From the NCBI RefSeq assembly GCF_021083305.1, contig NZ_JAJFAY010000008.1:1-64000 (forward strand): a stretch of 64,000 nt of DNA, read 5' to 3'. The stretch is from Haladaptatus sp. DYF46 (lineage in GTDB: Archaea > Halobacteriota > Halobacteria > Halobacteriales > Haladaptataceae). Every line of letters starts with the position of its first letter. Positions within the stretch are counted from its first letter, which is position 1. A program made the position numbers and the translations under genes. A model generated the notes under the pieces. It searched no databases. It was not told where the DNA came from and was given only the letters and a program-made list of their open reading frames with translations. Of this stretch, positions 41,605 through 50,308 are shown one piece after another.

Positions 41605-41849
41605 ATGTCGTCAATATCGACGACGTGACCGAGGACCTGATGGTCTGTACGTGCCCGCATTACGTTCACCGGAACGCTGCCTGCAAACACATGGCCGCCG
41701 TCGAAAACGCAACCCACGACGGGGCGCTTGAGGCATTCTCGTCAGAAAACGAAGACGATACCGAACCCGGAGATTGTGACTGCAATGGTCTCGGTGGCTT
41801 CCCGTGCTGGCCATGCGTGCGAACGGGACGGAAAGAACTGCCGAACTAA
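41605..41849 (+). pseudogene. SWIM gene copy G, 5'-truncated
   Basis: Begins at the strand before the zinc site (NIDDVTEDLMVCTCPHYVH) and keeps C-x-C, RNAACKH and the knuckle CDCNGLGGFPCWPC. The N-terminal third, start codon and leader are gone. The zinc ligands are intact although the gene is not. Confidence 0.75.
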
Positions 41850-41873
41850 CCACCGCTTCGGCTCTTTTTCTTC

Positions 41874-41932
41874 CTGTCTCGACAATTGATGTTCTCAGAT
41901 ATCACCGACCAGCGAACGCTCACGGAGAGATG
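41874..41932 (+). pseudogene. Fragment of an SprT-like gene after SWIM copy G
   Basis: CGACAATTGATGTTCTC and the CCAGCGAACGCTCAC segment align with codons about 3-20 of the SprT gene. The start codon is lost and nothing further downstream matches. Confidence 0.55.
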
Positions 41933-42024
41933 AAGAATCGGTGGATTTCAGAGCGGTTTTATAATTAGAGGTGGGTGAGCTAGTGACTGTCTCAGGAGGA
42001 GCTGGGTGGTCGGAGTCCGATTCA

Positions 42025-42309
42025 ATGATTGTAAGTATGGCACTAGGAAGTGGCGGAGAGAATACGGACAACGAATCGATTAGTACTGTTATTGCGGAAA
42101 CCATCGCAAACCACAAAGGAGTCGATCCGGCGGACATCGAGCCACTCTATACTACGATTGATTCTGACGCCCTCGATGCCCTCTTCGCTCCCCGAAACGA
42201 TGGGAGTGCCCGAACGACTGGCCAGATCACCTTCATACACGCCGGATATGAGATAACCGTCAATAGCGACCGAACAATCACTGTTGAACTGATTGACGAG
42301 GAGGAGTAG
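42025..42309 (+). CDS. HalOD1-domain protein
   Basis: Protein of 94 aa from MIVSMALG (ATG at 42037 also possible). Pattern: ISTVIAETIANHKGVDPADI, LYTTIDSDALDALFAP and ITFIHAGYEITVNSDRTITV. It converges with a 66-aa gene of its own (42321-42521), the same arrangement as the larger HalOD1 gene at 52370 with 53670. Confidence 0.75.
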   Translation: MIVSMALGSGGENTDNESISTVIAETIANHKGVDPADIEPLYTTIDSDALDALFAPRNDGSARTTGQITFIHAGYEITVNSDRTITVELIDEEE

Positions 42310-42320
42310 CGTACCGCTCG

Positions 42321-42521
42321 TTAGTCAGAATTGCTTGCTTCAGCTTGGAACGTCACAGCGGTCAACGTGAGTGACTTGCCGCTGAGTGCGTCCATCAATT
42401 CATCATTGACGCCTTCGATCCGGCCATCGATCGAGAAGGAAATGTGCTCGTCGTCGGTTGCAATACCAATGTCTGTGAGTTCGAGATCGGCTCCATCTTG
42501 GAGTCGAATCGTGTGTTCCAT
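42321..42521 (-). CDS. 66-aa protein convergent with a HalOD1 gene, paralogue 1
   Basis: MEHTIRLQDGADLELTDI, then EHISFSIDGRIEGVNDELMD and SLTLTAVTFQAEASNSD. It is close to the 66-aa protein at 53670 along its whole length (same length, same strand order). It appears to be a small beta-rich domain. The start is placed at the ATG matching that of the paralogue. The convergent position beside HalOD1 genes in both cases suggests a functional link. Confidence 0.75.
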   Translation of the reverse strand: MEHTIRLQDGADLELTDIGIATDDEHISFSIDGRIEGVNDELMDALSGKSLTLTAVTFQAEASNSD

Positions 42522-42558
42522 ACCAAAAGCCCGTGAGTGGCCCTCCTTAGTCTTCTGG

Positions 42559-42762
42559 TTAAGTTGTATAGAAGACAACAGAATAGACGACATACGATGT
42601 GTGAGATTCCCGAATAGACGACTGTGGAGATAGTTTGTCCTCCTCATTAACGACTGCCACTAATACGTACGTCGGCACATCGGGCGAGAACAGCACGGTA
42701 ATGCCAACGCCGGCCTTGTCTTCGATGAGCCGACCACCGACTATGATACGTGTGACGGGCAC
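42559..42762 (-). pseudogene. Possible truncated small protein
   Basis: The first about 42 residues (MPVTRIIVGGRLIEDKAG, then VGITVLFSPDVPTYVLVAVV) look coding; the rest (SHTSYVVYSVVFYTT) does not. It may be a gene cut off at its 3' end. In the adjoining 42790-42890 a plus-strand stretch (FDVKEWADDIDPEWETVYFV) is also coding-like but lacks a start and stop context. Confidence 0.3.
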
Positions 42763-42900
42763 GATTTTATCAAAATACCATCTATGCCTTCTGCGGGACC
42801 GATGGAATCACTTCGACGTCAAAGAGTGGGCAGACGACATCGACCCGGAATGGGAAACCGTGTACTTCGTAACTAGTGGTGTGGATACCGACTGGTGTCT

Positions 42901-43176
42901 CTATCTTTGTCTTTCCATCTGCTCACGGAGTTGATCAAGTCGCGCTACTGCATTTTCGGCATCATTCCCGAATCCAAATTCGACCTCTTGGTACTTTTCA
43001 CAAGCACGGAGCAACCTCCGAACAGTCTGACGAGACAGCCTCGTCTTTTGGCATACCTCAAGCAGTGTTGTTGCTTCTTTAGCGATGTTGATGATCTCTT
43101 CAACGGTATACTTGCTTGTTGCAGGGAGATATGCTTCTGGACGTTTGCTAACACCCGGTTTGGACCCTTGTGACAT
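42901..43176 (-). CDS. Small helix-turn-helix protein
   Basis: Protein of 91 aa: KYTVEEIINIAKEATTLLEV, then CQKTRLSRQTVRRLLRACEK (a homeodomain-like HTH) and a C-terminal helix VARLDQLREQMERQR. It resembles the N-terminal HTH part of some transposase-associated or regulatory proteins; no partner gene is seen. The start at MSQGSK is chosen after a weak upstream ATG. Confidence 0.55.
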   Translation of the reverse strand: MSQGSKPGVSKRPEAYLPATSKYTVEEIINIAKEATTLLEVCQKTRLSRQTVRRLLRACEKYQEVEFGFGNDAENAVARLDQLREQMERQR

Positions 43177-43863
43177 GAGTCTCCAGCACACAGTCTATCT
43201 ACTAAACTGTATTTATTCTCAACACACTAAAAAGGAAAGTGAATCAGTAACACACAGACGGAATGAAACAGTTGAAACACCGGTCCACGCCAATTTATAG
43301 GTCTCTTCAGGGTTTTGTCAACCGACATAGAAACGGAATCGTGTCGACTTGTGGCCTAGAATTCGAGACACTACGGTAGCGATATGGAGCTCACCGAGCC
43401 AATAGTGAAGATGTTTTCCAGCAACTACGATATTGAAGAATATCGTATGTATTGATTATGTCACGATGGGTATCAAGCTACACTCAACCATTTCGGCTAA
43501 TGGCTAATTTCAAAAAGGAAGATCTGACCAGCTTCTCAAAATCTCGGGGTTTCTATTTCTGAAACCACTCAATTTGGGGATGGATATTGACTGCCTTTTA
43601 TACCAAGAGTTGCTTACCGCACTAGTAGGCTGTGCTTACTTGCGGTGGTAGCATGGACATTGGATGGTTAGCTCATACGACTCTGCGATGGTAACTGAGT
43701 ACACCCGATTACTCACACCGCTTAGTATCGATGATCAGGCGGTTTTAGGCTTCTAACGAGGAAAGGCCCCATTTCCCCGAAAACTACACCAAAATTACAA
43801 ACCATTATTTCCCTACATTGTTTAGCAAAAGCTAAACGGAACTCTTCCCATGCTACGCCTGCA
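43177..43863. other. Gene-free stretch with a perfect palindrome
   Basis: The only distinct feature is a 9-bp perfect inverted repeat (TACGATATT/AATATCGTA, 43426-43447, loop GAAG). Short frames present have no coding character. Confidence 0.45.
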
Positions 43864-43998
43864 ATGACAAAGAGTAATGAGTCGTTAACGGCGTACCTGG
43901 CAGAGAACCCGCGAAAGGCAGGAGTGGTGTTTACTATTTGTCTCCTCCTCACGCAAGCTGGCAATGCAGCAGCTGCTCACGGCACGACAATTGCATAA
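43864..43998 (+). CDS. 44-aa membrane peptide (DUF7503-like)
   Basis: MTKSNESLTAYLAENPRK then AGVVFTICLLLTQAGNAAAA: a short polar N-terminus and one helix with the QAGNAAAA segment shared by a group of tiny haloarchaeal membrane peptides (recalled as DUF7503). A complete ATG-to-TAA frame. The function is unknown. Confidence 0.65.
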   Translation: MTKSNESLTAYLAENPRKAGVVFTICLLLTQAGNAAAAHGTTIA

Positions 43999-43999
43999 T

Positions 44000-46165
44000 T
44001 CAAAAGTTGTCGAGGTCAATTTTAGTTGACCAATAGATATCATTTTCATACACTACCGGAAACGGCTCTAAGCGTAAGAATTGAGCTAACGCGTCTTTTG
44101 AGAGTGTAATCGATGGAAGATCACCACCAGACAGGAAATAAGATTGAATCTTGTCGAGATATGGCCAGTAGTACGAACCCATTCCTTTTTCCAGTGTTGG
44201 ATAGGTCGTCATCTTGACTCGGTAGCCTTCTTCAGATGAAATGGGTTCAATTGCACAAACCATGGGCGTCCCGCTCTCACTCTGAGTGATCTCGATGCTT
44301 CCATCCCCCAGTACAATATACTGGTTACCAACTATTTGCTGTTCACGAGCGATCGTAAGTGCCGATCGGAGTGAAAATCCCCGATTGAGAAGGCGTGCAA
44401 TCAGCCGCCCGATTGTAGTTGCGTTTTTATTCCCGACGTGGCTGTACGTGACTACTCCACCGATACTACCTGCATCAATGAGCCGCATGCCCTGCTCGTA
44501 TGATCGGCATCCATTCAAGAGGAACGTATCGATAGCCACATCATCAAGCGTTCCAGCATCCAACCCACCGTCTCGACAGATGAATTCGCTATCATCTATA
44601 TGTCCAATATAGTGGAAAAAGTCGGTTTCAGTCGATAAAACCGTTCGCAACTCATCGACTGAGAGGTTTCGATGTACTGTAATGTCAAACTCGAGCTCAT
44701 CCCGTTCTCCATAGAGACTATCACCAGCATCAAATTCAGCATTCATCTCTGGTTCGTTGCAGACAACGGTAATTCTGATTCCTTCCGTCGATGAGATTCG
44801 TTCGAGGTTATTTTCGAATGACTTCTTTATGATTTTGTTCGCACCAACTGGATTTCCTGACCCGATCCACGCTTTTTCGAGTGATGTCGTTTCAGGGGGT
44901 GCGACGTATGATTTCTGCTCTGAATTTGAGCCACCTCTATTTTCTACTTCTGTCCCCCGCAAGAACCCACGAATCCCTTTCGGGGGTTTTAGGTCGGTTG
45001 CATTGGATCGCTTGTTATCAGTGACACGAATGAGCGAGAAGTTATTCACTAGATATGGGAGTGATTCAATATTGCGCAGTTCGTTCGTCGCATACGTCGT
45101 TAACGACCATTTCGGAAGATGCTCTTGGATTGCTTCGAATGACACCGCAAGATACGCTTCGAGTTGTTCGGCAATCGGTTTCTTGTATAGTTCATCGAAA
45201 GCTAAATCGATCTGTTTCTCGATTTTTTGCCGCTCATAGAGCTCAACTGGATAATATCCCTCTGTGCGCGTGACACAATCAAAAAAGAATATTTGTTTAA
45301 GAACTCGCTCAACTTCGGTCTGAAATTCCCTTTCTGATCCACCAAGAGAATGAGAGAATCCGTTTTTCGTGAGTAATTGGGGACGGTCTCCAGGAATTAC
45401 GGTTGCGCCTAGATAATATGCAAGTGTACTCACCGGGTAGATCATTTCCAATTGTGGTGGGACTTCAATAACTACGCCAGTGTCCGGCACTGATACGCTG
45501 TCTGGGATAGAAAGCTCTTCCCCAAGTTCGATTTGTGGTGGATGGCCTCGGAGCGAAGGTAGTGATCGTTCACAGCTTGTTGTCTTAAGTGCTGAACCGA
45601 ACATCGAAATTGCGCTCATCATATCAGATGGATCATCCGGAGTAATGATCGTTGCACCTGGCCGTTCGTGGTACGAACGAGCACCAATCTCCACCTCTAC
45701 TTCTGATCCAAAGTCTAGCTCCATCCGCTCTCTTGATGATGCAATCGTGAGTTCACTGTTCAATCGAAGAAAAACTTTGATTGGACCATTGAGTTCGACA
45801 AGATACTCGCGGTTTGAGAGTTCTTCATATGCAAACTCTTCGGCTTGAGTGAGGATATCTCCATCTGGAGTCCGGACATAGATACCAACTACATACGGCA
45901 GTAAAATCCTCTCTGTCGTCAGTGATATCGCGTTATCAACCGGGAAATAAAACCGATCGGTATGAGTTTTTGTAAGTTGGGAAGCCGTTGATAATTGGAA
46001 TGGATAATGGCGTCGCTGAATCGGGTCAATAATCGTGACACCAGTTGGATCCTTAGATAGATGAAATACTGGTTTCATTTTGCCTATCTCCGGTGAGTTT
46101 CGGAAGAGAGTATCTGGAAAGCCGCGCTCAAATGTATCCTTTTCTCTCTCTCCGCGCACAACCAA
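44000..46165 (-). CDS. CHAT-domain (caspase-like) protease, second gene of a HalOD1/CHAT pair
   Basis: Protein of 721 aa. The C-terminal third (about residues 460-680) is a CHAT domain: a Cys/His dyad H522 in DFFHYIGHIDDS and C553 in LLNGCRSYEQG, followed by GSIGGVVTYSHVGNKNAT, a typical CHAT strand-helix unit. The N-terminal 450 residues form a beta-rich, then helical region with no family I recognise; no TPR or STAND module is evident. The start is 20 nt after the stop of the HalOD1 gene; a start at 46078 is possible. CHAT enzymes are cell-death or signalling proteases in defence contexts. Confidence 0.75.
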   Translation of the reverse strand: MVVRGEREKDTFERGFPDTLFRNSPEIGKMKPVFHLSKDPTGVTIIDPIQRRHYPFQLSTASQLTKTHTDRFYFPVDNAISLTTERILLPYVVGIYVRTPDGDILTQAEEFAYEELSNREYLVELNGPIKVFLRLNSELTIASSRERMELDFGSEVEVEIGARSYHERPGATIITPDDPSDMMSAISMFGSALKTTSCERSLPSLRGHPPQIELGEELSIPDSVSVPDTGVVIEVPPQLEMIYPVSTLAYYLGATVIPGDRPQLLTKNGFSHSLGGSEREFQTEVERVLKQIFFFDCVTRTEGYYPVELYERQKIEKQIDLAFDELYKKPIAEQLEAYLAVSFEAIQEHLPKWSLTTYATNELRNIESLPYLVNNFSLIRVTDNKRSNATDLKPPKGIRGFLRGTEVENRGGSNSEQKSYVAPPETTSLEKAWIGSGNPVGANKIIKKSFENNLERISSTEGIRITVVCNEPEMNAEFDAGDSLYGERDELEFDITVHRNLSVDELRTVLSTETDFFHYIGHIDDSEFICRDGGLDAGTLDDVAIDTFLLNGCRSYEQGMRLIDAGSIGGVVTYSHVGNKNATTIGRLIARLLNRGFSLRSALTIAREQQIVGNQYIVLGDGSIEITQSESGTPMVCAIEPISSEEGYRVKMTTYPTLEKGMGSYYWPYLDKIQSYFLSGGDLPSITLSKDALAQFLRLEPFPVVYENDIYWSTKIDLDNF

Positions 46166-46184
46166 GTATTTTGCATGTACAAAG

Positions 46185-47132
46185 TTAGAGTGGGAACCAC
46201 CGAGTAGTGTGATCAGTATCGTGAAGATGCAAGCGCTGTTTTACACCATCAGCTTCGATTTTAAGTTCGATAGTGATATCGAACTTCGATTGGAAGGTTT
46301 GCAATGGTTGTGAACGAAGCTTCCCTGGATAAATATAATGCCCTAATCCTTGAACATCCCGAATCGTTTGAGTGATAGTGGTGATAAACCGATCAACTGT
46401 TTCGGTGTTCTTCTCTTCAAGAAGGAGACGAAGAGAATCAAAGCAAAATCGAAGTTCCGCCGGATCAAATCCGTTCTGCTGGTGCTGTAACTGTGACACC
46501 TGATCTTGTATATAGGTATTGAACTCCTCGAAAGTGTCGGCTACGATTATTTTGTCTCTCTGTTTTGATTCGCTTGCTTGCACTTGCACAGTTGATCGAG
46601 CCCCTGCCTCATGGACTACAATGGTAGCTGATTCATTCGGACTTCCACTAAGGGCGAGCTGCGTGCGGGCAGTCTCTGGGCTTTTTCCATATTGTGAAAA
46701 GAGAAATGTACGGTCACGTGTGGGGTCTCCTAAAAGCTGTACGCTTATTTGATCAAGCATATCCTCCGGAACATCACCAGCAAGTAGAACATTGCCTCCA
46801 GTTCGTTTTAAATGGCCAAGCTCCGACTCGATGGTGATCTTTCCATCTCCTTGAACGGTGATGTAGTGACCAGCAAAAGCAAACGTTGTTTCACCATTCA
46901 TCCGTGGTATACCCTCTTGTCGTGGTTGAAACAGATCCTCTAGCGCGTCTGGGTCGACGCTTTCATAGAGAGAGACAGGAATCGCCGTTGAATCGACTTC
47001 AGCATTCTCCATCATGGTCTCAATAATTGTTGTACCCAACGATTCGCTGCTTTGCCAATCATAGTGAATTTCGAGTGGTGTTTCTACCCCACATAAAAAT
47101 GGGATATTGTCTCCTTCTTTCTCCACACTCAT
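46185..47132 (-). CDS. HalOD1 plus DUF7504-like protein, partner of the CHAT protease
   Basis: Protein of 315 aa. The HalOD1 part (residues about 30-110) has GTTIIETMMENAEVDS, LYESVDPDALEDLFQP, and TTFAFAGHYITVQGDGKITI. The DUF7504-like part follows: LKRTGGNVLLAGDVPEDMLD, then DRTFLFSQYG, a degenerate RecA-like fold without a Walker A lysine, ending TRWFPL. The homologous gene at 52370 ends TEWFPI. The gene precedes the CHAT protease by 19 nt on the same strand. Possibly a sensor or adaptor for the protease. Confidence 0.75.
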   Translation of the reverse strand: MSVEKEGDNIPFLCGVETPLEIHYDWQSSESLGTTIIETMMENAEVDSTAIPVSLYESVDPDALEDLFQPRQEGIPRMNGETTFAFAGHYITVQGDGKITIESELGHLKRTGGNVLLAGDVPEDMLDQISVQLLGDPTRDRTFLFSQYGKSPETARTQLALSGSPNESATIVVHEAGARSTVQVQASESKQRDKIIVADTFEEFNTYIQDQVSQLQHQQNGFDPAELRFCFDSLRLLLEEKNTETVDRFITTITQTIRDVQGLGHYIYPGKLRSQPLQTFQSKFDITIELKIEADGVKQRLHLHDTDHTTRWFPL

Positions 47133-47485
47133 GGTCCTCTGAGTCACTAGAGGGGAAGAAGTAAAAATCCATGTGATAATTAACGAACAGTACGATTATA
47201 GATTTCAATAGTTGTCTGATTTTCATATCTATATAACAATATCTAATAATAGTGTCATTAAACTACTTCTCACTGTATATCATATTTACTCTTTTCTATA
47301 GTTGGCACTGTCTAGTTTAGCTCCTCTTCAACAGGCGTTCGGTTGTTGAGCGATTGATGCGGTCGCTGATGGTTATAGTAATGCACAAACTGTTCAAGCC
47401 ACCGCTGGACGCTCGGCCGACTGCCCACCCACGACGTATGGAAGCGGTCGATCCGCTGCTTGAGCGTGTGAAACCACTTTTCGAT

Positions 47486-47902
47486 CTGTCCCGTTTCGAG
47501 TATTTAAAACCCACCGATGCTCGCTATGCTGAATTCGATGAAGAAGTGTTGAGAGATGGTTGCAGCAGCTGCAATTAGATTGAAATCTGTTAAAGCGTTC
47601 CTTTTCGACGGCGGATGATCAGTTCGCGGATCCGTGCTTCGTGGTCAATCTCACCACGAAAGAAGGCAGTCAGAATCGCCTCAACGACCTCTGACCGGCT
47701 CGCTTGTAGGTCAACACACTGTTCGGTCACGCCATCCAGATCGTCTACGAGCTCCTCTGCAACGGACACTCCAAATTCTGTTTTCGACATCGGCTAAGAC
47801 CACCTAAGATAGTGTTGCAGCTGCTGCACGTTAATTTGTTGGCTTGGCTGGTCAAGTGCTTCTCCCCGCGACCCTACCATTTATATACTCGAAACGGGAC
47901 AG
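47486..47902. mobile_element. 417-bp element with terminal inverted repeats, carrying a ribbon-helix-helix gene
   Basis: Inserted inside the IS6 transposase. Both ends read CTGTCCCGTTTCGAGTAT inward (22 of 23 bases match, extended by T/A TAAA). It is flanked by an 8-bp direct repeat TTTTCGAT (47478-47485 and 47903-47910). Subterminal inverted copies of TGCAGCAGCTGCAA occur at 47560-47573 and 47815-47828. The only gene inside is the minus-strand RHH protein. It has no transposase, so it must be mobilised in trans. Confidence 0.85.
47590..47790 (-). CDS. Ribbon-helix-helix protein inside the 417-bp element
   Basis: Protein of 66 aa: KTEFGVSVAEELVDDLDG, then ASRSEVVEAILTAFF, the strand-helix-helix of the CopG/RHH type, and a basic tail REDIIRRRKG-like. 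It is intact. The subterminal palindromes on each side of the gene are candidate binding sites. Possible roles are control of the transposase in trans or an accessory role in end recognition. Confidence 0.7.
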   Translation of the reverse strand: MSKTEFGVSVAEELVDDLDGVTEQCVDLQASRSEVVEAILTAFFRGEIDHEARIRELIIRRRKGTL

Positions 47903-48460
47903 TTTTCGATCAGGTTTCGCTCTGTGTAGTCGAGCCGACCGCTCAACCCGATCCGAAAGAGGGTAGTCCGATATCCATAGCCATCAACGAGAAACACGGC
48001 GTCCGAGAGATCGTGTTTCTCGGCCAATCCAGACAGAAACGCAGCCGCTTGATCAGTGCCATGCTGATCAAATACATCGATACCGAGCAGCAGTTTTGTT
48101 TCGGTGTCTATTGCAGCGTACACCCAAGACCATTCGCCATTGATTTTGACAGCGGTTTCGTCGACCGCGACCCGCGTCGGCGCTGCCGACGGCGGGTCGG
48201 AAACGCTGTCAGATACCCGATGAACCCATTGAAAAATCGCTTGATGCGACCGTTTTACGCCGAGGAGCGCAAGAATTGATTTGTTTCCCTGAGCGAACAA
48301 CCGGTCGCGTGAAGCCGGACGGCGAACGCCCTCACGGGCGTCGCCGTCCGCTCACGCTCCCAACATTCAAGCGTAGCCGTGTCTAAACTCTTTTTGAGCA
48401 GGTTTGAGAGTAGCATGAACAACTAGCTCTTCGACCTGCTCGTCCTTATCTATACAGTGC

Positions 48461-48586
48461 CGTGCGTTTCAATATGCGTGATTGATTCTATATCTGAAGT
48501 AGAACGCGAGACGCCGACAAGGCCGATTTCTCTATTTACTCGATTTTACGCGGTTGACTTCCTGTGGGCAGTATAAGCGGCAGTGG
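48461..48586. repeat. Dispersed repeat, copy 2 (63-bp exact core at 48524-48586)
   Basis: Aligned with 5966-6088. The exact core is 63 nt. The left, more diverged part starts at the very base that ends the IS6 element, so the IS6 may have been inserted at the repeat edge. Confidence 0.65.
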
Positions 48587-48941
48587 AATCACCCCGGTCC
48601 CCAAATCAATCTGTGTGCTGTTCGTACGTGGTATTAGGAAAAGTCCCCAACAATCTCGTCTTGTGGAAAGGAGGTAGAATATTCTACTCTCATTACTATT
48701 TTGGAGGGCTAGCCTACGGAAGACAAACACAACCAGTATCTTGATTTATCGTGCAAAGAGCCACTCTCTTGGAAGATTTTCGGATACTATCTAATTATAA
48801 CTCTGCTCACCAAACCTGGAGTAGTAGTGACTGTTCTTGTATTTTCGACACCAATTCCCATTATTATTCATGGGTAATCCTTCAATCGGTAATATCAATC
48901 GGTCTATAACTAAACCAATTCAACTCTAACTATTGTATGTC
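48587..48941. other. Gene-free stretch
   Basis: No supported gene on either strand. The frame on the minus strand (48536-48730) crosses the repeat and has no coding features. The last 60 nt hold the promoter of the amidohydrolase gene. Confidence 0.45.
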
Positions 48942-49769
48942 ATGTCGAAGCAAAAGACGGGAAATGATGCACAGACATCCCAAACACGTCGTTCATTGCT
49001 ACGCCGTACTGGATTAGCACTCGCTATGTCGCCTGCAATACTCGCTACGCAGGAGACAAGCCAGGCGGCAATACAAACCACCTATACAATTCGCGATGAT
49101 ACGCCGGATGAAACCGACGTGTACGTCACGGATACCCAGAATTCCGGCTCGACAGCGGTCGTTGTCGGTGGTATTCATGGGAACGAACCAGCAGGCTATG
49201 AAGCAGCGGAGGATATTAAAACATGGTCGATCGACCAGGGAACACTCATCACAATTCCACAATCGAACCCGGTAGCGATTCAACGCGGTACCTATTCCAA
49301 TGATAATGGTAACCTAAATCGGAAGTTCCCATCAGGAGAAGAGCCGACAACGCCACTTGCACGTGTGATCTGGGGTGTTATCGCGTCCTACGACCCTGAC
49401 GTTGTGATCAATCTCCACAGCTCGAAAGGTATCTACAATGAAGATGTCGGTCCTGATGGTACTGGTCAAGCAATCTATCCGACGACCGCTTCGGGCGCTG
49501 CTCAAGACGCGGTAAGCACAAAGGACTACATGAATCAGTATCATCTTGACGACTCTCTTCCGAACTATTATCGGTTCAAGCGTGGAAATCTGATTGATGG
49601 AGACCGCCCACTACTTATTCACAAAGTCGACGCTGATCTTAACCAGCCAGGGTTCATCGTTGAGACGACTCGTTATGGAACAGATCTCCAAACACGCACC
49701 GCCTGGGAACTCAATATCGTTCGCCATCTACTCCGGCGGTATGGTATCCATCGGACCTACGAGAACTAG
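48942..49769 (+). CDS. Tat-exported M14-type amidohydrolase (AstE/AspA-like)
   Basis: Protein of 275 aa. A twin-arginine signal (RRSLLRRTGLALAM) is followed by a zinc carboxypeptidase-like fold: VVVGGIHGNEPAGYEA (His and Glu ligands), NPVAIQRGTYSNDNGN, DVVINLHSSK (third His). The succinylglutamate desuccinylase/aspartoacylase subfamily is the best match by pattern, but the substrate is unknown and the protein is probably outside the cell. The start is at MSKQKTG; an ATG 9 nt upstream is also in frame. It is a single gene. Confidence 0.8.
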   Translation: MSKQKTGNDAQTSQTRRSLLRRTGLALAMSPAILATQETSQAAIQTTYTIRDDTPDETDVYVTDTQNSGSTAVVVGGIHGNEPAGYEAAEDIKTWSIDQGTLITIPQSNPVAIQRGTYSNDNGNLNRKFPSGEEPTTPLARVIWGVIASYDPDVVINLHSSKGIYNEDVGPDGTGQAIYPTTASGAAQDAVSTKDYMNQYHLDDSLPNYYRFKRGNLIDGDRPLLIHKVDADLNQPGFIVETTRYGTDLQTRTAWELNIVRHLLRRYGIHRTYEN

Positions 49770-50308
49770 TGCGACTTATTGAGAGCGATGGGCAGACAAT
49801 TTTTGGGACGCTTCAATAGCAGAACAATGGTCGCTGGTACGACCTGATGTGGACTACAAGCGACGTCTTCCTTGCGTGTTTGACCGTTCCCAAATCTGGC
49901 GATTCAATCTTCGAAACTGTCACGCTGGGATGCTCGGTACTCGAAACAAAAGGTGGGATTATCAAACACGAATTCGTCTTCGGCTTGTACCGATTCATAT
50001 TACTAGCGACTGATCCCTTCTTTACGATCAATTCCCGTATTACACCGTCTAAGTGGTGAGTTGTACATCGACCACTCGAAATTAGGTGTATTCACACCCG
50101 CTTACTGCAACATGAGGCAGTAGGACGGGTCTCAACTAAGTTAGGCCGAGCTCATTGTCGTATTTATCTATAAGTGACAGCGGAATCAGCAGGGTCGCCG
50201 CCCTCGGCGGAGCACAAATCTTTCTCTGCCAGCACGAAGCCCACCCAGACGTCTTCGTACGACGATTTGTGCCCACTGTGGGTACAGAGATGACTAGGGA
50301 ACGGGGTA
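49770..50308. other. Gene-poor stretch with copy 2 of the 47-bp repeat
   Basis: No gene is supported; the plus-strand frame 49847-50059 is short and unremarkable. The 47-bp repeat lies at 50075-50121. Confidence 0.45.
50075..50121. repeat. 47-bp dispersed repeat, copy 2
   Basis: Aligned with 8620-8666 (same orientation, identical in the CACACCCGCTTA and TGCAACATGAGGCAGT parts). It lies about 190 nt from the end of the first PadR gene. Confidence 0.5.

Larger units (their letters stand above)
47312..48416 (-). pseudogene. IS6 transposase, frameshifted and split by an insertion
   Basis: Reads from the ATG at 48416 (AVRLHATGCSLRET segment), shifts frame near 48255, continues with LLGVKRSHQAIFQWVHRV, VAVDETAVKINGEWSWVYA (DDE first Asp) and IDTETKLLLGIDVF up to TERNLIE, then is cut by the 417-bp element. 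It resumes with KWFHTLKQRIDRFH and HYYNHQRPHQSLNNRTPVEE to a TAG at 47312-47314. It cannot be active. Confidence 0.85.
47304..48461. mobile_element. IS6-family insertion sequence, broken and interrupted
   Basis: Ends GGCACTGTCTAGTTTAG (left, 47304) and GGCACTGTATAGATAAG (right, inverted, ending 48461) enclose an IS6-type transposase. Removing the inserted 417-bp element and its 8-bp target duplication leaves about 733 bp, near the normal length. No target duplication of IS6 itself was seen on the flanks, which may have recombined. The right end adjoins repeat copy 2. Confidence 0.8.
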
